Below, piece by piece: positions 22,893 through 31,798 of a stretch of DNA of 64,000 nucleotides (position 1 is the stretch's first letter; every line of letters begins with the position of its first letter). This stretch comes from Corynebacterium glyciniphilum AJ 3170 (GTDB taxonomy: Bacteria > Actinomycetota > Actinomycetes > Mycobacteriales > Mycobacteriaceae): assembly GCF_007673095.1 (NCBI RefSeq), contig NZ_VDYZ01000001.1, positions 1-64,000 on the forward strand, written 5' to 3'. The notes below the pieces were generated by a model. It was not told the DNA's origin and made no database searches. It was given only the letters and a program-made list of their open reading frames with translations. The position numbers and the translations under genes were made by a program.

Positions 22893-24104
22893 TTACCCCA
22901 GCAGGTCCTCACCCCAGTAGCTGTCCTCGGACGTCCCGCCCGGGACGTGGAATACGGCGGAGCCGACGTGGGTGATCCACTCATTCAACCGGTCGCCCTC
23001 GGCGAGACGTCGCTGCACGGGGATGAAGGAGGTACCCGGGTCACGTTGGAAACAGGTGAAGATCAAGCCGGTGTCGGAGAGATCGATCAGGTCAGCGTCC
23101 TGCAGGCCGGCTGGTCCGGCGGTGACGGGAAGATCGTAGTTGTAGGCACGACGCAGCATACGTTCAGCGTCACCGTTGCGTGAGGTCGCCACGGCCACGT
23201 GGGAGTGCGCGTCGATGAGGGGGAGGCCGTCGTCGCCGATCTTGTTCACGTCGACGGCGGTGAACTCGTCGCCGCCGCTCAGTGGTGCTCCCTCGACGAT
23301 GGTGCGTCCCATCGCGACTTCCCGGGTGCTGCGGTCCACGGACTCCCATTCGGGCATGTCGAAGGCGACGCGACGGACGATCATGCAGGTCCCGCCGTCG
23401 TCGTTCCAGACCTGGGCGTCGAACTCCTTCTCCGAGTGAGGGTTGACGGTGCCGTCCTTGAAACCGAAGAGGTTGCGCGGGGTGCCGTCCTGCACGTCCA
23501 GGAATCCGGTCTGGCTCCAGGACGGTCGGGCGTAGTCGGCGCCGCCGCGGACGAGGACGCGCAGCGCGTGGGAGACCGTGGTGCGGTCGTCGCCGCAGAT
23601 CTGCAGGACGATGTCGCGGTCGCCCCAGGTGTCGTCGAGCCGGTCGCCGGTGAAGTGCGGCAGCGGCTTCAGCCAGGAGGGGGCTTTGTCGGAGATCCCG
23701 GCGGCGGCGTAGAGTCCCAGGCCGAAACCGCAGGTGACGGTGAGGTTGCCGGGGTTGGAGGCGAGTTCCGGTTCCAGGTCGGCCAGCACGGGCGTGCCGG
23801 CGCAGAGGCGTCGGGCATCCCCGGTCCAGATGCGAAGCAGGCGTTGGACGGCCCTGCGGTCGGCACCGTCACGCAGTGAGAATGCGACGGTGGTGTTGTG
23901 TGCCTGGGGTGGGGTGGCGATGCCGGCTTGATGGTCACCGTCGAAGGGGACTGTGGCCGTCTCCGGTTCTGCGGCGGCGTCCTGCCCGTCGGAGCAGGAT
24001 GTCGTCACCGCGGCAGTGCCGAGGACGCCGAGAGTGCCGAGTCCGCCGAGGAAACCGCGGCGGGTCAGTCCCCGTGCCACGGTGTGCGGGTCAGTGCCCG
24101 GCAT
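22893..24104 (-). CDS. Dye-decolorizing (DyP-type) haem peroxidase, Tat-exported (EfeB-like)
   Basis: 403 residues from ATG 24104, which overlaps the end of the upstream gene; an upstream in-frame extension would only add a Thr-Val-Ala repeat. The Tat motif TRRGFLGGLGTLGVLG with a Cys shortly after (TTSCSD) suggests a Tat lipoprotein or exported protein. The DyP hallmark GFKDG is in NLFGFKDGTVNP, with the haem His in DAHSHV and a distal Arg in SRNGDAERML. It uses H2O2 to oxidise substrates or handle haem/iron outside the membrane. It is cotranscribed with a PCuAC copper chaperone, not with EfeUO as in iron operons. Confidence 0.88.
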   Translation of the reverse strand: MPGTDPHTVARGLTRRGFLGGLGTLGVLGTAAVTTSCSDGQDAAAEPETATVPFDGDHQAGIATPPQAHNTTVAFSLRDGADRRAVQRLLRIWTGDARRLCAGTPVLADLEPELASNPGNLTVTCGFGLGLYAAAGISDKAPSWLKPLPHFTGDRLDDTWGDRDIVLQICGDDRTTVSHALRVLVRGGADYARPSWSQTGFLDVQDGTPRNLFGFKDGTVNPHSEKEFDAQVWNDDGGTCMIVRRVAFDMPEWESVDRSTREVAMGRTIVEGAPLSGGDEFTAVDVNKIGDDGLPLIDAHSHVAVATSRNGDAERMLRRAYNYDLPVTAGPAGLQDADLIDLSDTGLIFTCFQRDPGTSFIPVQRRLAEGDRLNEWITHVGSAVFHVPGGTSEDSYWGEDLLG

Positions 24105-24756
24105 GCTCGTCGTCGCCACTGTCGCCACTGTCGCCACTGTCGCTGCTGTCTGGTGCGTAGTCTTCGTGGCTGGACTGTTGCACACGTACCGGCAGATCAG
24201 TCAGCTCGTAGGTGGTGCCGTCCTCGGCGGTCAGCGTCAGGGTGACAGCATCACCGGCGGCAATGTCGTCATGGTTCTGCAGGATCATGATGTGGTGTTC
24301 ACCAGGGGCCAGCGCCAAGGACCCCTGCGCCGGCACGGTGAGGCCGTCGTCGGTCTGCTTCATGATTCCACCTGTCACCTCGTGGTACTGGAACAGTCCC
24401 TGGATATTTCCAGCGGCTTCGGTGAGGTGGATGTCCTCGTCGGTGGTGTTGACCAGTTCACCAAACACCGCTGTCATGTCCTGGTCGGGTGCTTTTGCCC
24501 CCACATACCCATTCCTGAGCTCAAGTCCGGCGTCCTCGGCTGTGACCGAACTGTTATCGGTAGAAGCGGGGGTGGATGGCCCGGCGGATACGCTGGTTTC
24601 GGGGTCGTCCGTGGTGCATGAAACTGTACTCAATCCGAGTGCGGTGATCGCTAGGGCACTGAGAGCGACCGTCATGACTCTCCGGGTTCCTCGCCACGAG
24701 CGTGGTGTCGGTGTTTTTGTGGGAGACAGCCGTGGGGTGGATAGTGAACGGGGCAT
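24091..24756 (-). CDS. PCuAC-type copper chaperone lipoprotein
   Basis: 221 residues. Signal peptide with lipobox ending STVSC (Cys47). The copper-binding site of the PCuAC/DUF461 family is visible as YHEVTGGIMK (His125, Met132) and PGEHHIM (His154-155, Met157), with Met94 nearby. The C-terminus is a disordered acid tail with SGD repeats ending HAGH, encoded by a 9-bp tandem repeat at 24112-24138. It binds Cu(I) outside the membrane and may deliver it to cytochrome oxidase or the CopD-CtaG protein. The stop overlaps the peroxidase start. Confidence 0.87.
   Translation of the reverse strand: MPRSLSTPRLSPTKTPTPRSWRGTRRVMTVALSALAITALGLSTVSCTTDDPETSVSAGPSTPASTDNSSVTAEDAGLELRNGYVGAKAPDQDMTAVFGELVNTTDEDIHLTEAAGNIQGLFQYHEVTGGIMKQTDDGLTVPAQGSLALAPGEHHIMILQNHDDIAAGDAVTLTLTAEDGTTYELTDLPVRVQQSSHEDYAPDSSDSGDSGDSGDDEHAGH
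24112..24138. repeat. Three perfect 9-bp tandem repeats (GTCGCCACT)
   Basis: Copies at 24112-24120, 24121-24129 and 24130-24138, then a degenerate one. They encode SGD units in the PCuAC tail and lie just upstream of the peroxidase start, so copy number could vary by slippage without breaking the frame. Confidence 0.9.
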
Positions 24757-24847
24757 TAAGCGGGATCCTTTCGGACAGGTACAGGCGGTGAAATGACGAT
24801 GAGGATGTCGGTGCCGAGGCGGTGTGCTCTGCAGGGTGCGCGAGTAG

Positions 24848-25504
24848 TCATAGCAGGCTGCTCCAGTAGTCCCAGAACCGGTGTGTCACCAGGGCGACGA
24901 TGACCAGGAGCCAGACAGTCAGCAGGGTGCCGCGGTAGTCAGTGACCAGTATGACTGCTCGGTGAACCCACGGTGGTCCGGTGTGCCTGACTGACTGGAG
25001 TAAGGCAACGGTGGTGTACCAGAATGCCGGGATCGTCACTGCCCAGACGACCATGCAGTAGGGGCACAACGCGCCGATACTGTAGAGACTCTGAGCGATC
25101 AACCAGTGCACGAAAATCACCGCGAAAGTGACCCCGAGTTGCAGGGACACCCGGAACCAGCGCGGCATTGTGAATCCGGCGACAAGAACGGTTCCGGTCA
25201 TCGCCAAGACAGCGAAACCGGCGATACCGATGATCGGGTTGGGGATACCAAAGGCTTCGGCCTGGGCGGTGTTCATGACCGAGCCACAGGACAGCACAGG
25301 GCTGACGTTGCAGCTGGGAATGTGTTCGGGGTCCTCAAGGACGCTGATCTTCTCGACCAGTAGGGCAGAAGCAGCAACGAGCCCGGTGAGTCCGCAAACC
25401 AGAAGCAGGATTCCCAGTGGCCGGAGCACTCTTGGTGAGGACGTCGGCGAGATCTGCGAGGTTGGTCGGGGCGGTGTGGCCTGCTCAGTCGGCGAGAGCG
25501 TCAT
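24848..25504 (-). CDS. Vitamin K epoxide reductase (VKOR) family disulphide oxidase
   Basis: 218 residues, four to five membrane helices. Redox residues are the loop pair in PSCNVSPVLSCGSVM and the quinone-site CPYC in IGALCPYCMVVW; the conserved Ser/Asn segment AFGIPNPIIGIAGFAVL is also present. It reoxidises DsbA-type proteins and passes electrons to menaquinone, replacing DsbB in actinobacteria. The start overlaps the end of the DsbA gene, so the partner pair is cotranscribed. Confidence 0.9.
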   Translation of the reverse strand: MTLSPTEQATPPRPTSQISPTSSPRVLRPLGILLLVCGLTGLVAASALLVEKISVLEDPEHIPSCNVSPVLSCGSVMNTAQAEAFGIPNPIIGIAGFAVLAMTGTVLVAGFTMPRWFRVSLQLGVTFAVIFVHWLIAQSLYSIGALCPYCMVVWAVTIPAFWYTTVALLQSVRHTGPPWVHRAVILVTDYRGTLLTVWLLVIVALVTHRFWDYWSSLL

Positions 25505-26132
25505 CGAAACTTCTCTTCAGATCATCGACCGTTTCCGGTTCCAGGCGCTCACCGTCGAGGAAGAACGTCGGGGTCCCCTCGACACCAACGTCCTTGCCGT
25601 CCTGCAGGCTCTGATCGATGCGTTCGGCGATCGCCGGGTCCGCCAGATCCTCGCGGTAGCGCTGCATGTCCAGGCCCATATCCTCGGCGTAGCCAGCGAA
25701 GACGTCCTCCTGCGATTCTTCCTTGTGGCCCCATTCTTCCGGGGTCTCGAACAGCCGGGTGTACATTTCCTCAAACTTTCCCTGCTCACCAGCTGCTTCG
25801 GCAGCTTTGGCGGCGTTGAGAGAGTTGCCGTGCAGCGGCATCTGGCGCACCACGAAACTCACCCGATCACCGTACTCGGCACGGAGCTGTTCGATAACCG
25901 GAAACAGGGCGATGCAGGCTTCGCACTCGAAGTCGAGGAACTCGACGAACACCGCCTCGTCGCCGCTGGACAATACCGCGCTGTCGTCGCGTACCAGCTG
26001 GCCCGAATTGACGGCGGTGGCGTCGGTGGTCTCAGGGGCGTCATCGTCTCGACCCGAGAAGTACAACAGCCCCCCGACGACGACGATGGCCAGGACGATC
26101 AGGATGGCGGACAGGGTGACGTTCTTGTTCAA
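25485..26132 (-). CDS. DsbA-like membrane-anchored thiol oxidoreductase
   Basis: About 215 residues from TTG 26132, which gives a short basic start then one membrane helix (VTLSAILIVLAIVVVGGLLY); a longer in-frame version to 26222 lacks a good start context. Thioredoxin-fold domain with CEAC in FEACIA-type context (DFECEACIALFP), an inserted helical region, and the cis-Pro in VEGTPTFFLDG. It introduces disulphides into exported proteins and is reoxidised by the VKOR encoded next to it. Confidence 0.87.
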   Translation of the reverse strand: MNKNVTLSAILIVLAIVVVGGLLYFSGRDDDAPETTDATAVNSGQLVRDDSAVLSSGDEAVFVEFLDFECEACIALFPVIEQLRAEYGDRVSFVVRQMPLHGNSLNAAKAAEAAGEQGKFEEMYTRLFETPEEWGHKEESQEDVFAGYAEDMGLDMQRYREDLADPAIAERIDQSLQDGKDVGVEGTPTFFLDGERLEPETVDDLKRSFDDALAD

Positions 26133-26243
26133 CGTGACATCAACTCTTCGTTGGTGGACGGTCAAGGACAGGACACAAGACTCCCGAACTGTGTGCGCAA
26201 GAAACGACAGTACAGCAGTCACTGACTGACCAGTGAATCCTGA

Positions 26244-28289
26244 CTAGTTCTTCCGGGGGGTGCCCACCGACAGGGTGTCGTGCGCTCGTCGGGGTTCTGT
26301 GGCTGATCGTTGGCGCAGAGCAGCGATGATGCATGCCGCACTGACTAGTGCGAGGCTGCCACCACCGATCCAGCTGGACACCAGAGAAGCTGTGTATTGC
26401 TGTTCCGCCAGGTCCACCGGGAACGGCAGCTGCAGGGATAGGTAGTACTCGGCGGCGATAGGGGGGTCGATCTGCATCAATGCAGTACTGGCGACAATGT
26501 GGATCACGGTTGTTGCGAGTCCAATGCAGCACCGGGACTTCGAGCTGAGTCGCCGAGGTGGACTGTTCTTACTAATGAAGCCCCAGAAGAACAGTACACC
26601 GGACAAAAGGAACATTGCCACCAGTCCGACATGGCCGGCATGTTCGGCGGTCAGGACATCGAAAAGCCCGGTGAAATAGATGCCGAAGAAGACACCGGTA
26701 AACTGGATAACAGCGACAATCGGGTGGGTGAGGCAACGGGTGACGGGATTGTCACTCAACCAGGTCAACCACTGCGAGGCATCGGGCAGCCCTGAGGAGC
26801 CTGGGCGTGGTGTATCGCTGACGCCGCCAGCAGGTGTCGTTGAGGGCAGGGTGGTGCGCAACAGTGTTATCGGGGCGGCAGCGACCCAGAGCAGTGGTAT
26901 GACGATGCTGAGCAGAATGTGCTGAATCATGTGGGGGGTGAACAGCGCCATAGCATAGCGTCCGAGTCCCGAGCACGTGGCCACGATAAGCACGAGGTTT
27001 CCCAGGGTCCACCAGAGCACCCGGTGGGCCGGCCACGTCAGTCCACGGCGACGAATGTTCTGCCATGCCCACAGGTAACCTAGCTGCAGCATCAGGGCGA
27101 CGACACCGAAAACAAGATCGAACCTCCAATTGGTCACGACCTCGGAGAGGTTGAAGGCGGCGGTGACCGCAAAGCCCAGCACCATCTCTGCCTGGGTGAT
27201 GTCGGCGTTGTACTCCACTGGCGGGGGAATTCGCGACAGAGAGACTGCGACGCCCACTGTGGCGGCCATGACCACAAGCTCGACGACCGCCAGACGGACA
27301 AATGGATGACGTCGTTTTGGTGAACCGGTGGGCTGAGGCGTCGGGGAGCTTTCAAGGGCGGGAAGAGTTGATTGGCGGTGACGGAGCCCGATCACAGCCA
27401 GGATGATGGTCAGGGCCGCTTTCACTGCGACGATGCGTCCGTAGTCGGTGGTGAACCATTCGGTGAAATCCAGGCGTACGGCGGCGTTAACGACCCCGGA
27501 GGCAGCGATGCCGGTGATGCAGATCAGTGCCAGGGTGGAGTACCGGCGGACCAGTCGAGCAAGGTGGGGCCCTTTGCGCGCGGCATGTGCGATCAGTGCC
27601 GCGAGCCCTCCGATCCACAGTGCGGCGAGGATGATGTGCCACAACAGTGAGTTCACGCCGATGTCGTGGTTTCCACCTGAGGCTGAGTGGCCTTCCACAG
27701 CCACCGGGATCAGGGAGGTGATGGACAGAAGAAAAAATGCCGGCTGCCAGGCCCAACGACGGGCAGGTAGCGAAATAAGAGCGGTTACCCCAGCGATGAC
27801 GGCGACCTGGAGCATCGCGGTGGCGGTAGAAACCTGGCTGACTGCGGTGATCCACATCGACGGATGGAGAGTCTGGCTCAGTGGGGTTGCGGAGACGTCC
27901 GAAAGGTACAGCGGAATGAGCAGTAAGCAGCAGATCGCCCAGGCCAGCATGGAGAGGCTACCGGTTCGGGCGGCACGGTATCCGTCAAAATCGAGGAAGC
28001 CGTCAGCGCGTGCGGGGAGGCCGAACGCGCTGACAAGGAAACTTCCGATGCCCAGGCAGGCGAAGAAAGTGCCGGCAGAGCGAACCAGTGGTAGACCCCA
28101 CGAGGTGGCCGGCCCCGGGTCGGGTATGCCCAACGCTGCCAGAGACTGGCCGAGAAAAGACACTCCAATCGCGGCACCGGTAATCCCGGCAACACCGGCT
28201 GCCAGCAGCCAGAGAACGACGGGCGCCCTGGTGGAAGCGGGGATTCGACGACGGGTTCGGGGGCTGGACTCACCGGCGGTGTTGGTCAT
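26244..28289 (-). CDS. CopD-CtaG fusion copper membrane protein
   Basis: 681 residues, about 14-15 membrane helices. The N-terminal part is CopD-like (QVSTATAMLQVAVIAGVTAL, SLLWHIILAALWIGGLAALI, with the His of WHI). The C-terminal part is a Caa3-type CtaG domain (TPHMIQHILLSIVIPLLWVA, EHAGHVGLVAMFLLSGVLFF), with His residues suited to Cu binding. It is thought to bring copper across the membrane or to deliver it to cytochrome oxidase. Such fusions are common in actinobacteria. It lies 111 bp upstream of the DsbA start and continues the PCuAC/VKOR/DsbA set. Confidence 0.87.
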   Translation of the reverse strand: MTNTAGESSPRTRRRIPASTRAPVVLWLLAAGVAGITGAAIGVSFLGQSLAALGIPDPGPATSWGLPLVRSAGTFFACLGIGSFLVSAFGLPARADGFLDFDGYRAARTGSLSMLAWAICCLLLIPLYLSDVSATPLSQTLHPSMWITAVSQVSTATAMLQVAVIAGVTALISLPARRWAWQPAFFLLSITSLIPVAVEGHSASGGNHDIGVNSLLWHIILAALWIGGLAALIAHAARKGPHLARLVRRYSTLALICITGIAASGVVNAAVRLDFTEWFTTDYGRIVAVKAALTIILAVIGLRHRQSTLPALESSPTPQPTGSPKRRHPFVRLAVVELVVMAATVGVAVSLSRIPPPVEYNADITQAEMVLGFAVTAAFNLSEVVTNWRFDLVFGVVALMLQLGYLWAWQNIRRRGLTWPAHRVLWWTLGNLVLIVATCSGLGRYAMALFTPHMIQHILLSIVIPLLWVAAAPITLLRTTLPSTTPAGGVSDTPRPGSSGLPDASQWLTWLSDNPVTRCLTHPIVAVIQFTGVFFGIYFTGLFDVLTAEHAGHVGLVAMFLLSGVLFFWGFISKNSPPRRLSSKSRCCIGLATTVIHIVASTALMQIDPPIAAEYYLSLQLPFPVDLAEQQYTASLVSSWIGGGSLALVSAACIIAALRQRSATEPRRAHDTLSVGTPRKN

Positions 28290-28423
28290 GCTTGGGCAGC
28301 CTACTATGGGTGGGCGCGTTCGACTGCGTGCCCGTAGTCGACCTCATGGTCGGTCGCGGTCGCTGCCCTGTCGCCTGCCGTTGACAGGTGAGATCGACCT
28401 TGCCGAATAGTCACTAACCAATG

Positions 28424-28446
28424 TATGGTCACTGCATGCTGACCAT
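28424..28446 (+). promoter_or_regulatory. Promoter/operator of the CmtR-CadA operon
   Basis: Perfect arms ATGGTCA (28425-28431) and TGACCAT (28440-28446) with 8 nt between them. TATGGT at 28424-28429 is a plausible -10 box and the ATG at 28436 lies 6 nt after it, inside the palindrome. Binding would cover both the -10 box and a leaderless start. Confidence 0.6.
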
Positions 28447-28852
28447 TGCTTCACGAATTGACGTCATGAACCGGCTGGGTCGGGCGATGGCTGACCCGAA
28501 CCGCTCCCGGATACTTCTGAGCCTGTTAGAGGCGCCCGGTTACCCCGCGCAACTGTCCCGTTATCTGGACTTGTCGCGTACCAATGTGTCCAACCACCTG
28601 GCGTGTCTGCGTGGGTGTGGCTTGGTGGTCGCCACCCCGGAGGGACGCCGCACCCGCTACGAGATCGCGGACCCGCATCTGAGTCAGGCACTGCAGGCTC
28701 TGGTCAATGTTGTTCTGGCTGTCGACGAGGGCGGAGAAGCCTGCACCGACGAGCACTGTGAGGTGCCGGGGTGCTGCGCGGACTGCTCGGACGATGCCAA
28801 CGAGTCTCTTGCCCACTTCGATGGGGGATCGGGCCGGAAGGATCTGGCATGA
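28436..28852 (+). CDS. cmtR: CmtR-like ArsR-family Cd/Pb repressor
   Basis: 138 residues from ATG 28436, which matches the MLT start of mycobacterial CmtR. Strong resemblance through LGRAMADPNRSRILLSLLEA, YPAQLSRYLDLSRTNVSNHL and ACLRGCGLVVATPEGRRTRY. The Cys of LRGCGL is the CmtR metal ligand in the recognition region. The C-terminal tail has extra Cys (EACTDEHC, GCCADC) that could complete a site. It should release the palindrome overlapping its own start when Cd or Pb binds. ATGA overlap with the ATPase gene. Confidence 0.88.
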   Translation: MLTIASRIDVMNRLGRAMADPNRSRILLSLLEAPGYPAQLSRYLDLSRTNVSNHLACLRGCGLVVATPEGRRTRYEIADPHLSQALQALVNVVLAVDEGGEACTDEHCEVPGCCADCSDDANESLAHFDGGSGRKDLA

Positions 28853-30981
28853 GCGAGTTCTGCTGCGGACCAGAGGAACCACATACACCAGCTAACAAGT
28901 CCAGTCGGCCTGGTACAGGAGATTCTGATCGACACCGCCTGCAGTTGAGCACCCTGGCCGAGACACCCTCCACCAGTCACGGCCCGTGTTGCGACGGGCA
29001 GGACACCGCTACACCGGGCCGAACGCCTGTGCGCTACAGCGGTGGTGACGCCTGCTGTGGTCCCGACGAGGCTGACCCGGACGTCGACCAGGAGGTGACA
29101 CCGCCCTGGTGGCGGGACACCGAACTGCTCCCGTCGGCGATCAGTGGCGTGGCCCTGGTTGCCGGTTACCTTCTGTTCTGGTCAGATGCCCCAATCGCCG
29201 CTGAGGTACTGCAGTGGATCGCTCTCCTCGCCGGTGCCTACACCTTCGTTCCCGGAGCCCTGCGCCAACTGTCACGGGGCCGTCTGGGGGTGGGGCTGCT
29301 GATGACCATTGCCGCGGTCGGTGCGGTGGTGCTGGGGCATGTCGGGGAGGCCGCTGCACTGGCTTTCCTGTTCTCCCTGGCAGAAGCACTCGAGGACCGG
29401 GCGATGGGCCGTGCCCAGGAGAAACTGCGGGCACTGCTGGCCCTGATCCCCGATACGGTGCGTGTCGCCCGCGGCACACGGACAGTCACTGTCGCCGCCG
29501 CCGAGGTCCGCAGATCCGACGTCCTGATCGTGGGCGCCGGCGAACGCATCGCCACTGACGGCGTGGTGGTGGAGGGTAGCTCGAGTATTGACACCTCCGC
29601 GGTGACCGGCGAATCCATTCCTGTCGCCGTCGAACCAGGTGACGAGGTCCCTGCTGGGGCGGTCAACGGCGCTGCCACGCTGCGTATCGAGGCGACAGCG
29701 GACGGGGTCGATAATTCCTTGACCCAGATCGTCAGTCTCGTCGAGCAGGCCCATGCCAGGAAGGGCGAACGTGCCCGGTTGGCCGACACCATCGCACGCC
29801 CCCTGGTGCCGACGGTGTTGATCGCCTCCGCACTGGTCGCGCTGATCGGGAGCATGCTCGGTGATCCCGCCACCTGGATTGAGCGGGCGCTGGTGGTTCT
29901 CGTCGCCGCCTCACCATGTGCCTTGGCTATCGCGGTACCGGTGACCGTGATCAGTGCGATCGGTTCGGCCTCGAAGTTCGGCGTGGTCATCAAGTCTGGT
30001 GAGGCGTTCGAGCAGTTCGGGACGATCAGGACGGTGGCCCTGGACAAGACCGGCACGCTGACCCGTAATGAGCCTCGGGTCGTTGACGTCCGGACCGCCG
30101 CTGGATGGGAGGGGGACGAGGTCATTGCCTTCGCAGCCGCCCTGGAGACGGACAGCGTGCACCCGCTCGCCGCGGCGATCACCACCGCTGCCGCAGCGCA
30201 TCCCCATCACGTGCTCTCGGCCCGGGACGTCGTGGAAAACGCCGGTCACGGTATCAGTGGTCGTCTGGGGGAGAGGACTGTCCGGGTCGGCAACACCCGC
30301 TGGCTGTACCCCCGGGGGCTCGAGGTCGAGGCCGGGTCGATGGCCGACAACGGAATGACGGTGGTGGTCGTCGAGGCCGATGGCCGAATTGTCGGGGTGA
30401 TCGGCATCCGCGACGAGCTCCGGACCGAATCCGCCGAGACGATCCGGCAGCTGCATGCACAGGGTCTTCGTACGGTGATGCTCACCGGCGACAATGAACG
30501 TACCGCGGGTGCAGTGGCGGATCTGGCGGGGATCACCGACGTGCATGCGGACCAGCTGCCGAAGGACAAGGCTGACGCTGTGACGGCTCTTGCCGCGGAA
30601 CGTCCGACGGCGATGATCGGCGACGGGATCAACGACGCGCCGGCGTTGGCGAACGCGACGGTGGGTATCGCCATGGGTGCCAAGGGGTCGGCGGCGGCGA
30701 TCGAGTCCGCCGATATCGCCTTCACAGGTCACGATCTCCGTCTGATCCCGGGAGCGCTGGCGCATGCCAGGCGTGGTCGGAGGATCATGACGGCCAATAT
30801 CGTCCTGGCGTTGGCGATCATCGTCCTTCTGTTCCCGCTGGCTCTGTTCGGCGTCCTTGGTCTGGCGGGGGTGGTTCTGGTTCATGAGGTCGCGGAGATT
30901 GTCGTGATCCTCAACGGGGTGCGGGCCACCCGACGGCCGGCATCTGTGAGGGCCTCTCAGCGTTCGATGGCCGACGGGTAA
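28849..30981 (+). CDS. cadA: P1B-type heavy-metal ATPase (CadA-like Cd/Zn/Pb exporter)
   Basis: 710 residues from ATG 28849, overlapping cmtR by 4 bp. The transport motif is SPCAL (Cys357); phosphorylation site DKTGT (Asp399), actuator TGES, nucleotide-site HP in DSVHPLA, and hinge GDGINDAPAL. CPC-type SPC with this helix arrangement fits Zn/Cd/Pb transport. Instead of a folded HMA domain the N-terminus has three Cys-Cys pairs (FCCGPEE, GPCCDG, DACCGPD) in a disordered stretch of about 85 residues, probably a flexible metal-collecting tail. It exports metal using ATP. Confidence 0.93.
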   Translation: MSEFCCGPEEPHTPANKSSRPGTGDSDRHRLQLSTLAETPSTSHGPCCDGQDTATPGRTPVRYSGGDACCGPDEADPDVDQEVTPPWWRDTELLPSAISGVALVAGYLLFWSDAPIAAEVLQWIALLAGAYTFVPGALRQLSRGRLGVGLLMTIAAVGAVVLGHVGEAAALAFLFSLAEALEDRAMGRAQEKLRALLALIPDTVRVARGTRTVTVAAAEVRRSDVLIVGAGERIATDGVVVEGSSSIDTSAVTGESIPVAVEPGDEVPAGAVNGAATLRIEATADGVDNSLTQIVSLVEQAHARKGERARLADTIARPLVPTVLIASALVALIGSMLGDPATWIERALVVLVAASPCALAIAVPVTVISAIGSASKFGVVIKSGEAFEQFGTIRTVALDKTGTLTRNEPRVVDVRTAAGWEGDEVIAFAAALETDSVHPLAAAITTAAAAHPHHVLSARDVVENAGHGISGRLGERTVRVGNTRWLYPRGLEVEAGSMADNGMTVVVVEADGRIVGVIGIRDELRTESAETIRQLHAQGLRTVMLTGDNERTAGAVADLAGITDVHADQLPKDKADAVTALAAERPTAMIGDGINDAPALANATVGIAMGAKGSAAAIESADIAFTGHDLRLIPGALAHARRGRRIMTANIVLALAIIVLLFPLALFGVLGLAGVVLVHEVAEIVVILNGVRATRRPASVRASQRSMADG

Positions 30982-31166
30982 GCCAACCCTCCACATAATG
31001 ACCCAGTCAGCGTCAAACAAGCACACCACTGTGGTGACACTTCGAACCACGTGTACACCCGGTCGCCGACGGAGCTAAGCGCCCCGGCGGGCTCAGCCAC
31101 AACCCTGCTTCCACCCTATGCGATACACCTGCATATCGTCCTACACCCTGACCAGGAGTCCCAGAG

Positions 31167-31778
31167 ATGCCCACTCGGTACAGCCCTTCGTTCGTTTACG
31201 GATGGGGGAAAACCATAGGTCCGTTACTAACTGCTGTCGTCTTGGCTCTTGGGCTCTCCGGCTGTGGACAAAGTAGTGCAGACGATACATTCCAGTTTGT
31301 GTCTCCGGGAGGTCAGACCGACATCACCTACGCCGAAGCTGATCGGCAGCCCGTCGGGAACCTGCGTGGCGAATCGCTGATGGACGCAGGCGAGATGATC
31401 GGCCTGGATGACTTCGAGGGTAAAGTCGTTGTCCTCAACGCCTGGGGGCAGTGGTGTGGCCCATGTCGCAGCGAAGCAGATGACCTCGAGCGGGTCCAAG
31501 AACGCCTCGTCGCTGATGGTGGAGGAACCCTGTTAGGGATCAATGTTCGTGACTCAGTGCGGGAGAAAGCCCAAGACTTTGTCGCTGATAATGCTCTCAC
31601 GTACCCGTCAATTTATGATCCGCCATTTAAGTCTGCCTTGGCCCTGGGAGGTTTTCCCGCCTCAGTTATTCCGACGACGATCGTACTAGACAAGCAACAT
31701 CGTCCGGCGAAGATATTCCTTCGTGAAGTGTCCGACGAAGATCTCTGGAACGCTGTGGAGCCGCTGCTCAATGAATAG
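31167..31778 (+). CDS. TlpA/ResA-like thioredoxin lipoprotein
   Basis: 203 residues, AGGAG 8 nt before ATG 31167. Signal peptide with lipobox LSGC. Thioredoxin-like domain with WGQWCGPCRSE and the cis-Pro segment PTTIVLDK. It reduces disulphides outside the membrane, typically in cytochrome c maturation, and receives electrons from CcdA, encoded 20 bp downstream. More A+T-rich than the P-ATPase gene before it, which points to a separately acquired pair. Confidence 0.88.
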   Translation: MPTRYSPSFVYGWGKTIGPLLTAVVLALGLSGCGQSSADDTFQFVSPGGQTDITYAEADRQPVGNLRGESLMDAGEMIGLDDFEGKVVVLNAWGQWCGPCRSEADDLERVQERLVADGGGTLLGINVRDSVREKAQDFVADNALTYPSIYDPPFKSALALGGFPASVIPTTIVLDKQHRPAKIFLREVSDEDLWNAVEPLLNE

Positions 31779-31798
31779 TCGCAGAGAAAGGATCAAGC

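Noticed and set aside
28771..28848. Upstream in-frame start of the P-type ATPase
   Set aside because: It would overlap cmtR by 80 bp; the ATG at 28849 forms the usual ATGA junction with the cmtR stop.
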